DNA of 64,000 nt from Proteus terrae subsp. cibarius (GTDB lineage: Bacteria; Pseudomonadota; Gammaproteobacteria; Enterobacterales; Enterobacteriaceae). The stretch lies in contig NZ_CP047349.1 of the NCBI RefSeq assembly GCF_011045835.1, positions 1,426,001 through 1,490,000 on the forward strand, written 5' to 3'. This document shows, one piece after another, positions 55,838 through 64,000 of the stretch; positions within the stretch are counted from its first letter, which is position 1, and every line of letters starts with the position of its first letter. A program made the position numbers and the translations under genes. Under the pieces are notes generated by a model that saw nothing but the letters and a program-made list of their open reading frames with translations, had not been told where the DNA came from and made no database searches.

Positions 55838-57256
55838 ACAATCTCTATCAAGCCCTTTCAGAAACTAACGATAACGTTACTGAACGTGATATTCAGAATC
55901 ACCTCTTCCAGCAAGCCTTACAGGATTATACTAACCAATCCGACTTTGGTACGGGCGGTAAATATACCCGTGCTATCCAAGCCATTACCGCATTTACGCA
56001 AGGTGTAATGGGCAACAATATTGTTACCGCGATTGCTAATGGTTCCGCCCCTTATCTTGCTAATGAAGTGAAAAACCAAATTCAAGGTAACAGTGTTGAA
56101 AGTGATATTCAGCGCACGATAGCGCACGGATTACTCAATGCAGGCCTTGCGTTGGCAAAAGGTGAGAATGCAGTAGTACAAGCTTCTGGCGCAATGACAG
56201 GGGAAACAGTGGGTATTTTATCGCACTCACTTTATGGCAAAACCCCCGAAGAACTCACCGAGACTGAAAAGCAGAATATAAATGCATGGGCAACGTTAAC
56301 TTCTGGGATTGTCGGTGGTTTAATCAGTGATAATAGCACAGGCGTTGCCAATGCCGCCCAAGCTGGGAAAGTGGTGGTTGAGAATAATTATTTAACAGCC
56401 AAACAAATAACTTCATGGCTTGAAAAGTATTATCTTGCTTCTACAGATGAGGAAAAAAAACATTTAGTTGAATTAGGAAATAATGTCGATGCAGAACAAC
56501 AGCAAAAAGCGATAGAAACTAGGATCACTAAAGAGCATTTGGTTCAACAACAAGATGAATTAATTTTACTTATTCAATCAGCAGATTGTAATGTTCATTG
56601 CAAATCAATTGCTGAATATAGTATCAGAAAACTGGATCCTATCATTGAAAATTATAGTGAATTACAGCGTGGTAATAATATTCCACGAGCCGTTGTTGCA
56701 ACGACAGCATTAGGTTTACCTATAATGAGTAAGGCTATTAGCCCTTATGTAGCGAGTTGGTTAGGTAGCACTACTGTTGCTAGCCGTGTGGTAGGTGTAA
56801 CAACTACGGGCACAGCAAATTTAGCCATGCAGGTGCATAATATTAACACAGACCCAAAAGCGAGCTTTAGTTATGCAAGCTTTGGTTTTTCTTTGTTAAC
56901 AGGAAGAATAACATCAGGAATGGGGTATTGGAGAACGCTCACAACCAATACTACTGGGTGCGGGTATTTCAAGTTTAATTGATGGAGAATCACCTTGGGT
57001 CTCAATGGGAGGCGCATTAGTTGGTTCAACATTCGGCTATGGAAGTACAAAATGGTTAACTCATCATTTTGATAATAAATTTAATCCTTGGTCTAGCGGG
57101 CTTAAAGATCGCCCATTAGTTGTAATGCCATCAATTACAGCTCCGCCGAGAGTATCAGTAGTACCAAGTATTGTTGGAAGTACAATTGGAGCTATTGGTT
57201 CCGAAGGTGCGAATAAAATAATTACAGAAGAGTTAAAATCAAAGGATGAGAAATGA
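55838..57256 (+). pseudogene. Module 9: orphan CdiA C-terminus with membrane toxin, frameshifted
   Basis: The cdiA-like copy runs in frame from 55838 (first ATG 56008) through VENN. The toxin body is nearly identical to module 2, with changes such as Gly to Arg in TGRITSGMGYW. An extra G near 56956 shifts the frame at 56982; it resumes as VSMGGALVG-type sequence at 57005. After SITAPPRVS it diverges fully from module 2 (VVPSIVGSTIGAIGSEGANK). Its immunity gene differs too. Confidence 0.75.
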
Positions 57257-57483
57257 AAATATTTATATACTTTTTACTTTGGTCTTTGAGTATGTGTGTA
57301 ACTGTTTTTTTGACAATAATATTAATTAAACTTCTAGTTAAACTAATGTTATATTTTGAAAAAAACTCGTTTGTTTGGGAGTTAAATGATTTTATTGATG
57401 CATTAAAAATAGGAGGAGTAATGGGATTGTTTTTAGGAGCCGTAATTTGTTTAGTTAACTATTTAGAATATAAAAGGCACTAA
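57253..57483 (+). CDS. Module 9 immunity protein, two-helix membrane type
   Basis: A 76-residue membrane protein overlapping the toxin stop (ATGA). Helix 1 FIYFLLWSLSMCVTVFLTII; helix 2 LKIGGVMGLFLGAVICLVNY, then LEYKRH. Same plan as the other five but with its own sequence, matching the module 9 toxin tail. Confidence 0.72.
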   Translation: MKIFIYFLLWSLSMCVTVFLTIILIKLLVKLMLYFEKNSFVWELNDFIDALKIGGVMGLFLGAVICLVNYLEYKRH

Positions 57484-57534
57484 TGTGATTTTACAGAATG
57501 GCTAATAAAATTAATTCTTAAATTACAGGGGGTA

Positions 57535-57861
57535 TTGATAGATATAACTATTAAGCCCCACAGAGTACATCAATCCTTAACTCCTGAAATTAAAATTGAA
57601 GGATATTATGGAAAAACCAATATAACAGGGAAAGTGGGCAGATTAGGTAATTTTATAGTAAAACCTGTAACTAATTGGGTTGGTAAAATAATAACAAAAG
57701 GCAATAATCCCGGATTTAATGAAGTGTTGAGAAAATATTCAGAGTCAGAGGTTAAGGGAAAGTCTTATATTATGCAGGAAGTATCCGAAATTAGAATTCC
57801 TTCTTGAGTAGGTAATATTGGTGATAGCGGGGCTGCGGAAGTTAGTGCAAGTTATATGTAA
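57535..57861 (+). pseudogene. Module 10: membrane-toxin tail fragment with opal stop
   Basis: Shares LGNFIVKPVTNWVGKIITKG and YIMQEVSE with modules 4 and 6, but a Gly codon has become TGA at 57805-57807. The frame continues VGNIGDSGAAEVSASYM to 57861. The front is unrelated sequence, so it is truncated at both levels. Confidence 0.6.
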
Positions 57862-57890
57862 GACATAATTAATGAAACTGGAGAATAACA

Positions 57891-58133
57891 ATGAAAAGAA
57901 TATTTCATATTATTGTACTTATTATAGCATTAATGATTTTATTTACTTTATCATTATTGATTGTTGCAATAGTTACTTATATTAGCATAGATTTATTCTT
58001 TTATTTTTATGCAGAAAGACCTATTTTATTTAGTTTAATTGAATTTAAACGAGCGTTAAGAATTAGCATAGGCGGAGGTATACCCGCAGGGATTGGCTTT
58101 GGAATTCTCTATATAAAGGAAAATAAAATATAA
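57891..58133 (+). CDS. Module 10 immunity protein, two-helix membrane type
   Basis: An 80-residue membrane protein with a good ribosome site (GGAG). Helix 1 IFHIIVLIIALMILFTLSLL; helix 2 ISIGGGIPAGIGFGILY, then IKENKI. Clearly related to the module 4 and 6 proteins at the second helix, different at the first. Confidence 0.7.
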   Translation: MKRIFHIIVLIIALMILFTLSLLIVAIVTYISIDLFFYFYAERPILFSLIEFKRALRISIGGGIPAGIGFGILYIKENKI

Positions 58134-58211
58134 TGATTTTACACTATTTGGTAAAAGTTTTATTTTTAATATATCACCTTGAGTTTAGCTTTAGACGAAA
58201 TTAATAATACT

Positions 58212-58731
58212 ATGAATATAAAATTAATCGAATTTTTACACTCAGTTTATCCAGAATTACCTATTGATGTTAGCTATATGCGAGGTTATTCTGATGATGA
58301 AATAAAAAAATCGAACGTTTATATGATATCGAAGTGAAAGATCAGTTATATGATTTTTTAACGAGTATAGGCGTTGTAGTGGTGGTCTTTTTGGCGATGA
58401 TCCTCTTCTTTTTTATAGAAATCAAAAAACAATAAGAGGAAGTATATTGATGCAATCAGGAATGAGAGAGGAACTCTCTGCTATTCAACAATATGATTTA
58501 TTAGATAAAAAACCATTTTTTATTGCAGTGGAAAGTTATACTCAATACTTTTTTGTTTTAACAGCATCAGTTACACCTAATATCATTTATCAATATGATG
58601 AGAATGAAGAAATAGTGGAAGCTACTGATTGGGATCTAAAAAATTATTTGAGATATATAGTTAATGTTTATACTCGAAATTACGACGTAAAGACATCTTT
58701 CGATCAACATGGTGAACTAATTATTATTTAA
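58212..58731 (+). pseudogene. Module 10 SUKH-like immunity gene, two single-base deletions
   Basis: 520 bases against 522 in the intact copies. One base is lost near 58305 and one G near 58371. The later part (MQSGMREELSAIQQYDLLDK) matches the 47709 copy rather than 50920, and the last 30 codons diverge from both. Decaying third copy. Confidence 0.7.
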
Positions 58732-58767
58732 ATAGTATGACTAGTCCTGATATAGATTGACAACTTT

Positions 58768-59570
58768 TCAGGCATAAAACGCTCGATGTACTTCATCGGA
58801 CGTTTTATAGTTTAATGATAATTGTGGCCGTTTTTCATTATAGAGTTGAATTGATTCTTCTACTAATTTTCTTGCTTGTTCCATATTACTGGGTTTTATC
58901 AGTAGATACTCCATTTTTAATATTCCATTAATTCGTTCTGCTAAGTCATTTTGATAACAATCATACCCATCAGTCATAGGACATTGAATATTATGCTCTT
59001 TATGTATTTCCTGATATTCCGAAGAACAATACTGTATCCCTCGATCTGAATGATGGATTAACGAAGTTGTCGAAGTCCGTTTTTTTAACGCCTGAACCAA
59101 CGATTTCTTCACTGAACTTGTTTTCATATTGTCATCTAAATGATATCCCACGATTTTTCGTGAATACGCATCCGTAATTAAGTTCAAATAAGTATCACCT
59201 TCATGTGTCGATAAATAAGTAATATCTGCCACCCAAAGCGGTTCTGGTTGTGTGGGGATAAACCCTGACTTAATCAAATTTGGATGCCGATGAAAACGAT
59301 GATGGCTTAATGTTGTTCGATGATAAGCCCGTTTATTAGGCACCAGTAACTGATGTTCTTTCAATAAAGAAAATAGCCGATCACGACCAATAACCATCTG
59401 TTTTTGCTTTAAAAATAAAATGTAATTTACGTCCACCTAGTCGAGGTTGTAAGACTCGTTCAGATTTAACAACGTCAATAATGGCCGAATCGACTTTCTT
59501 TCGTTCCTCAGTTCTATCCAGTCTCTTGTAATAAGCCTGTCGGCTGATCTGCATAAAACGGCAAGAAATT
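58768..59570 (-). pseudogene. IS3-family orfB (DDE transposase), frameshifted
   Basis: Intact from 59436 down: VIGRDRLFSLLKEHQLLVPN, PLWVADITYLSTHEGDTYLN, VGYHLDD, LIHHSDRGIQYCSSEY, DCYQNDLAERINGILKMEYL, YNEKRPQLSLNYKTSDEVH, with the DDE residues. The front (MQISRQAYYKRLDRTEERKK, then QPRLGGRKLHFI) lies in another frame, joined near 59410 at a T/A run. Either a true frameshift or a homopolymer sequencing error. Confidence 0.75.
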
Positions 59571-59571
59571 G

Positions 59572-59989
59572 TTACGGTGAGATTTTTAACCGTTTTTTCT
59601 TTAATAACTCGGTTTTGCGCTTTTTTGACAAACGAACTCCAAAGTCTCTATCCATGACTTTAACCACTGCTTCGAAAAAATCGGATTTAAGCCGAGCTTC
59701 TTCAAGTTCCTTTTCAAGGATCTTAATGCGTTGTTCCGGCGTTTGTTGTTCAGAAGATTGGGTCATAGCGGAACCTCTATAAAAAGTATCAGGGGTACCG
59801 TTTGACCAATCTAACCTACCATGCTTACGAAGCTAAACTAAAACAGTAGAGCATCCTTGTATTACTGTAGTGATCTTGGGCTTGTTTATAGGTTATTTCG
59901 CCTTTTTCAACTTGGTTAACAAGCTGTACACGTTGTAATTTAAAAGCAAGAGAATAATCGCGTTGAGTTCGTTTAGTGATTGGTTTCAT
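59572..59989 (-). pseudogene. IS3-family orfA, frameshift and nonsense
   Basis: Begins MKPITKRTQRDYSLAFKLQR and VNQVEKGEITYKQAQ. After a one-base insertion it reads GCSTVLV, stop in place of Trp, LRKHGRLDWSNGTPDTFYRG, SAM, then on to TQSSEQQTPEQRIKILEKEL and KSDFFEAVVKVMDRDFG. The A-rich run near its end is a likely -1 slippage site into orfB. Confidence 0.75.
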
Positions 59990-60068
59990 TACACTCTCCA
60001 ATTTCAGATTGGAAAAGTGTCAACCTTATTCAGGACGAGTCACAGATATAAAGATCTATAAAAATAAT

Positions 60069-60100
60069 GGCATAGTGGCTATTTAAATAGCCATTATGCC
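60069..60100 (-). terminator. Long palindrome, likely terminator of the autotransporter gene
   Basis: A 32-base near-perfect palindrome around TGGCTATTTAAATAGCCA, with one mismatch per arm and a T-rich run after it on the minus strand. It is 210 bases past the autotransporter stop; the bases between hold nothing I recognise. Confidence 0.5.
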
Positions 60101-60312
60101 AACAAATTTTAATCTTCTACCTAAATTGCTTTATTCGCTCTCCACATAACGAATAAGAGGATAATTTTAAACTCTCATAATATGTAGAGCAACTTATCAT
60201 TGTGGATGAGCTATAGTCAGAGTTAAGAATTCCTCAATAAGATCCTCATTCCTATCATCTATCCGCGTTGAATACTTCACTTTATTATGAGGAGAGTGTC
60301 AAAAAATCTTAA

Positions 60313-63234
60313 TCAGAAAGAGATAGATACTTTCATATCAACGCTATTATTTTGCTGATTTTTTGCTGTTAATCCACTATATCCAATTGATACTCTTGAT
60401 ATTTCATTGATTTTAATGGTTGTTCCTGCTTTAACTACAAGAGCATCCTGTGCCGTATCAACGCTATTAGCAGTAAATGTTGGTTGGGTATTAGTGAAGC
60501 GTAAATTGATACCTCGTTCCACATCGTTGTATTGGTGTAACCAACCTAGTTCACCATACAGAGAAATATTAGATTTACTGTTAAGTTTCCACTGGTTATT
60601 TAAACGTAATCCTGTAGTAGATGTGGTTGAATCTAGACTTTGTGAATGGGCTTGCAAGGCTGCACGGCCTCCTTGCTCGTTAATGGTAGCGTTTTTTGTT
60701 TTGGCGTATTCTAAATTAACAAAAGGCTCTAATTGTGCATCGGAGAGAGTTATCGGATAAGCTGCTTCGATAAAGATCTGGCTGGTATTTCCATCGTAGT
60801 GCGCGTTATTTTTATCTGATTGTGAGGCATAGTTGACCGTTTTTGACGTATGGACACGATGAAACGTATTAGATGCGCCTGTACGCAAGGTGAAGGGGGC
60901 CAAATCATAACCACCATAAAGTGATAAATGATAATTTTCGCTATTGGCGTGACTGTTATAACCCGAGAGAGAGGTTTTGGTGAACCCCGTTGCGATGCCA
61001 AGTAACATTTTATCGTTATTAAAACGTTGGTCTGCTCCTAATAGTATGCCATAGGTTGAAGTATCATAACTATTCGCATTACCATCACTTGAACTATCTT
61101 CCCAATTATATAGAACTTTAGCCCAGACATTGCCTTTATTGTCTGTACTTTCTTTTTCACCTTTAAGGTCTTCTGCATTTTTAACCTGAGTGAGGAGTGT
61201 TTCTTTTATTTGCCGACTACTGTTGAGTTGATGAGATAAAACATCGGCATGAATTTGACCTGTTAATTCATTATAGGCAGAGCGGACATCATGCTTTATA
61301 TCCATTCTTACAATGCTTTCATAGACTGGATGCCCTGAAGGTAATACCTCTATTGCATTGGCTATTGATGTTTGATTGTTTGTTTTTGCCAAACTTGAAA
61401 ATGCAGTATTATTTCTTCCAATATTTAATATTACTGCATTTTGATCATAAGATAACGTTGTTCCTATAAAAAGGTAGTTTGGGTTTACATCAGTAAATTT
61501 ACCATTAATACCTTTATTTGCCGTTAAAATGGTATATTTTGTGTTATATAAACTTTGAACATCATTTTTTGTGAGGAGATTTTGGTTATCTTCAAGAGAT
61601 ACATTAACCGTTCCTCCGTTAAGTACTGCGGTACCGAGACTGGTTATTTTGTCGCTATCACCTTGTGTGTTTATTTCAACATGATAGTGACTACCAGAAT
61701 TAAAAATTACAGTATCGTTTATATTTATCGTACCAATTGAATGGCCTGGTGATACCATGCCTCCTGAATTAACCTTCAACTGATTAATTTTTCCTTTACC
61801 AGAAAGTATACCCTTGTCATTGATACTAACTTGAGAATTTACACTTCCATCATTTAATAGCAACGTACCTTTGTTAACATCCAGCAAAGAATTTAATTTC
61901 CCTTCAAGTAACAATGTTCCCCCATTAATGGCAGAATTTTTTGAATAATTATTTTCACCGGTGAGTAGTAAATTGCCTTGATTAACCTCGACGCCAGCAA
62001 AATGGTTATTGCCAGATAAGATCAATGTGCCATCGCCTTGTTTGATTAATTTACCAGGCCCACTAATATCATTTTTCCATTCATCAAGTTTACCAAACTC
62101 AGCGAAGTCAAATTCATTAGTTGTTTGATTAACAATAAAATGATTATAGAAATATGAAGGTCCATTATAGGCTTTAGGAAGATTAATTAATCCCCAGCTA
62201 GAATCTGGATCATTTCCGTTTGAAGCCCAGCCAGCCAAAGAATTACTTGGGTAGGCTGTACTCGCTAAAATAGATCGCCTCTGCTCTTTGGTTAAATATG
62301 CAAAACGTAAACGCAGTAAATTGCTGGCTGATCCGGGAATTTTATTGGGAGAAATTAGGGATGAAGTTTCAGGATCTTTTGTTCCATAATAACCCGCTTC
62401 ATCGTTAGTAATTTCTTTTGACGGTGATAAGCAATTTTGATTTTTACATTGGTTAGCGACATTTTGGCGGACTTCTTTGGCAAGCTTAACAAAGGTACGG
62501 GTTGTGTCATCATTGGCAAGCATCTGTGATAATAGATAATAATTTCCTATTCTCGATGCGATGGTATCTGTTGCAAAATGTGCTCCTACGATGACTCTAC
62601 TTTCACCATATTCGATTGCTCGGGCAAATATTTCGCTACCTTTTTCAGGGAATAAAATGGATAGCACTGCAGCTTGTTTGTACCCGTTCCACGTATGGCC
62701 ACTTGGATAAGAAGAGCCTGTTATACTGGTGTAGTTATCAAGATAATTACCTTCTTTATCAATAACCTGATAAGGCCGACCACGTGAAAAAAGTTCTTTT
62801 AAGATAAAATCTATCGAGCGTGCTCTTTTTTTGTTTGGATCATAAGCATATGTACCTGTGTTATGTAATATGTTCAGATCTTGGTAAGCTTGAATATCGT
62901 TAAAATTGATCGACTTGGCGTTGTTGCCAAATAAAATATTGGCATAGGTATTAAAAACATAAGAATGATCCTGTGACTTATCAGCTTCGGCGAGTTCCCT
63001 CCGTTCACCAGTGATAGCTTGATAATTATTGCTTATTATTCTATCTAGTTCGGCTGTTTTTGACTCTTTTTCAGGGGGAGCTGTGATAACACCAGTTTTG
63101 ATCTCTTCTAGCCAATTATTACGTTGGTCTATAATACGTTGTTTGGTTTGTAAAATATCTGTTTCAGACCATGATGAATTCGAAAAAAGTAAAAAAAAGA
63201 AGCTTAACGAGGTAGGTATTACAATGTTTTTCAT
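60313..63234 (-). CDS. Autotransporter with PAP2 acid phosphatase passenger
   Basis: A 973-residue type Va autotransporter. Signal peptide (cut near SSWSET); passenger enzyme about 25-400 with the full PAP2 signature: KELFSRGRP (K-x6-RP, Lys about 146), PSGH (about 177-180) and SR-x5-H-x3-D (about 212-223). Then comes a beta-helix of GDGTLILSGNN and GGTLLLEGKL-type repeats (about 400-620), then a C-terminal barrel (about 690-973) ending in Phe (KVSISF). It should display a class A non-specific acid phosphatase on the cell surface. The start at 63234 gives the best signal peptide; an ATG at 63246 is possible because GGAGG lies close to it. It is transcribed alone. Confidence 0.88.
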   Translation of the reverse strand: MKNIVIPTSLSFFFLLFSNSSWSETDILQTKQRIIDQRNNWLEEIKTGVITAPPEKESKTAELDRIISNNYQAITGERRELAEADKSQDHSYVFNTYANILFGNNAKSINFNDIQAYQDLNILHNTGTYAYDPNKKRARSIDFILKELFSRGRPYQVIDKEGNYLDNYTSITGSSYPSGHTWNGYKQAAVLSILFPEKGSEIFARAIEYGESRVIVGAHFATDTIASRIGNYYLLSQMLANDDTTRTFVKLAKEVRQNVANQCKNQNCLSPSKEITNDEAGYYGTKDPETSSLISPNKIPGSASNLLRLRFAYLTKEQRRSILASTAYPSNSLAGWASNGNDPDSSWGLINLPKAYNGPSYFYNHFIVNQTTNEFDFAEFGKLDEWKNDISGPGKLIKQGDGTLILSGNNHFAGVEVNQGNLLLTGENNYSKNSAINGGTLLLEGKLNSLLDVNKGTLLLNDGSVNSQVSINDKGILSGKGKINQLKVNSGGMVSPGHSIGTININDTVIFNSGSHYHVEINTQGDSDKITSLGTAVLNGGTVNVSLEDNQNLLTKNDVQSLYNTKYTILTANKGINGKFTDVNPNYLFIGTTLSYDQNAVILNIGRNNTAFSSLAKTNNQTSIANAIEVLPSGHPVYESIVRMDIKHDVRSAYNELTGQIHADVLSHQLNSSRQIKETLLTQVKNAEDLKGEKESTDNKGNVWAKVLYNWEDSSSDGNANSYDTSTYGILLGADQRFNNDKMLLGIATGFTKTSLSGYNSHANSENYHLSLYGGYDLAPFTLRTGASNTFHRVHTSKTVNYASQSDKNNAHYDGNTSQIFIEAAYPITLSDAQLEPFVNLEYAKTKNATINEQGGRAALQAHSQSLDSTTSTTGLRLNNQWKLNSKSNISLYGELGWLHQYNDVERGINLRFTNTQPTFTANSVDTAQDALVVKAGTTIKINEISRVSIGYSGLTAKNQQNNSVDMKVSISF

Positions 63235-63599
63235 AAAATAAGCCATATCCTCCAAAAAATTTGGAGTTAATTTATATTATTTATGTTTAGTTTTTATGAC
63301 AGGAGTTATTATATTAAGAGGTGGATTTAAAGTGGGTTTTAATTTATTCAATAAGAATATCTTGATGGTTTTCTACTAGCAACATACGACTATCTTAATA
63401 TGATTAGATTAATTTAGGGATGAAATGTTGGCATGTTCTATATATTTAAAATAAAAATTAGACCATGCCAATCATTTAATTTATACCTAACTCAATAAAA
63501 GAAGATTAGCTAGTCTTTTATCCAGTTATCTTTTAAAATACTTCATTTATTCATTTATTCATTTATTCATTTATTCATTTATTCATTTATTCATTTATT
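63235..63599. other. Intergenic region upstream of the autotransporter
   Basis: About 365 AT-rich bases that must hold the autotransporter promoter, including the octamer repeat tract at its far end. I see no gene and no strong promoter motif. Confidence 0.5.
63542..63597. repeat. Seven perfect copies of the octamer TTCATTTA
   Basis: A 56-base simple tandem repeat directly after the decarboxylase stop codon and about 310-360 bases upstream of the autotransporter start. Such tracts change copy number by slippage. Confidence 0.95.
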
Positions 63600-64000
63600 T
63601 TAGAATGAATATAACGAACTTTTAGACTCTTTTAATTTTTGTGCTAATTCAGAAGCTTCATATCGTTCTGTTACTATTTCGATATAAGAGGCATTCTCTG
63701 CGGTTCCAGCGAATTCAAGTGCTTTATTTAATTCATCTATTGTTGTGACTTTTTCACAATGCCAATCTCTTGCACCAAAAGCTTTAGGTAACTGATGATA
63801 ATTCCATTGAGTAAGGTCGTTATAATAAGCTTCGGGGTAATCACATAATAATCGTTCAATTAAGTAACCATCGTTATTTAAAACAAGGATGATTGGTTTT
63901 AATCCAAAACGAATAAATTGGCTAATCTCTTGTACGGTTAATTGATGTGAGCCTTCACCTGTAATTAAAATAACTCGTTTGTTAGGTGCTGCAAGTGCAG
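63600..64000 (-). CDS. ipdC: Indole/phenylpyruvate decarboxylase, C-terminal part
   Basis: Only the last 133 codons are inside the window. They encode the thiamine-diphosphate binding end of a pyruvate decarboxylase-type enzyme: ITGEGSHQLTVQEISQFIRF, then LNNDGYLIERLL (the Asn-Asp-Gly-Tyr metal and cofactor motif), YNDLTQWNYHQLPKAFGA and YIEIVTERYEA. Order and motifs fit IpdC/phenylpyruvate decarboxylases, which turn indolepyruvate or phenylpyruvate to the aldehyde. Proteus makes these keto acids in quantity by amino acid deaminase, so the role is plausible; exact substrate cannot be told from this part. Confidence 0.8.
   Translation of the reverse strand, partial: ALAAPNKRVILITGEGSHQLTVQEISQFIRFGLKPIILVLNNDGYLIERLLCDYPEAYYNDLTQWNYHQLPKAFGARDWHCEKVTTIDELNKALEFAGTAENASYIEIVTERYEASELAQKLKESKSSLYSF

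Larger units (their letters stand above)
58738..60042 (-). mobile_element. IS3-family insertion sequence, about 1.3 kb
   Basis: Imperfect terminal inverted repeats of about 30 bases: left TGACTAGTCCTGATATAGAT, right (reversed) TGACTCGTCCTGAATAAGGT, both continuing TTGACA. Inside on the minus strand are orfA and orfB of an IS3-type transposase, each damaged. It closes the right side of the orphan array. I saw no clear target duplication. Confidence 0.8.

Noticed and set aside
40703-56127. Recurrent 69-codon minus-strand ORF (MRYR-LNITFNTV...) in the cdiA pretoxin copies
   Set aside because: It is the antisense of the conserved pretoxin segment and recurs only because that segment recurs.
58746-59793. 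CCTGATA/TATCAGG as IS ends
   Set aside because: The right member lies inside the restored orfA reading frame. The true ends are the TGACT(A/C)GTCCTGA repeats at 58738 and 60042.

Overview
The window looks like a chromosomal stretch of a Proteus species, most likely Proteus mirabilis or a close relative. The DNA is AT-rich. Its left half keeps an enterobacterial gene order that E. coli also has in part: mepS, lpxT (yeiU), yeiP, then fruK, nfo, yeiH, yeiE, lysP and a catecholate-type TonB receptor. The PlaP putrescine importer beside that receptor is, as I recall, also a Proteus arrangement.

Layout. (1) 1-11.4 kb: housekeeping genes mepS (partial), lpxT, two tiny secreted fimbrillin-like proteins, yeiP, the tryptophan permease mtr with a readable promoter and TrpR-like operator, a Nudix hydrolase, an unaccompanied fruK, nfo, yeiH, yeiE and lysP. 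(2) 11.5-15.9 kb: an iron-siderophore uptake cluster with a Fur-box-like promoter, FecCD-type permease, ATPase and TonB-dependent receptor, but no binding protein. (3) 16.5-18.3 kb: plaP behind a long leader holding a 16-codon peptide, an attenuator-like terminator, a second upstream ORF and a hairpin at the ribosome-binding site. (4) 18.8-26.6 kb: a chaperone-usher fimbrial operon with three pilins, three chaperones, an usher and a two-domain tip adhesin. (5) 27-42.5 kb: a contact-dependent growth inhibition locus, cdiB-cdiA-cdiI, with a 4422-residue CdiA. (6) 42.5-58.7 kb: about ten displaced (orphan) cdiA C-terminal toxin/immunity cassettes. (7) 58.7-60.0 kb: a decayed IS3-family element. 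(8) 60.3-63.2 kb: an autotransporter whose passenger is a PAP2 acid phosphatase. (9) At the right edge, the 3' end of an indole/phenylpyruvate decarboxylase gene next to seven copies of an octamer.

The orphan array is the most remarkable part. Complete cassettes begin with a near-identical copy of the cdiA pretoxin segment ending in VENN. They continue into a different toxin and end with an immunity gene that often overlaps the toxin stop codon. The toxins include EndoU, a DGGH-type non-specific nuclease, a hydrophobic glycine-rich membrane toxin and several unrecognised ones. Recognisable immunity families are YezG-like, MafI-like, SUKH-like and a family of 75-80-residue two-helix membrane proteins. 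Many cassette boundaries carry a GATCCC-type hairpin followed by a short antisense fragment that reads as the 3' end of a SymE-family gene. Two membrane-toxin cassettes are nearly identical except for their last ~35 codons and their immunity genes, and four more cassettes are only such tails plus immunity genes. This suggests specificity evolves by exchanging a short C-terminal tail together with its immunity gene. Most orphan toxins carry frameshifts or stops or lack a translation start, while nearly all immunity genes are open. The array therefore looks like a store of toxin ends for recombination into cdiA and a shield against kin toxins.
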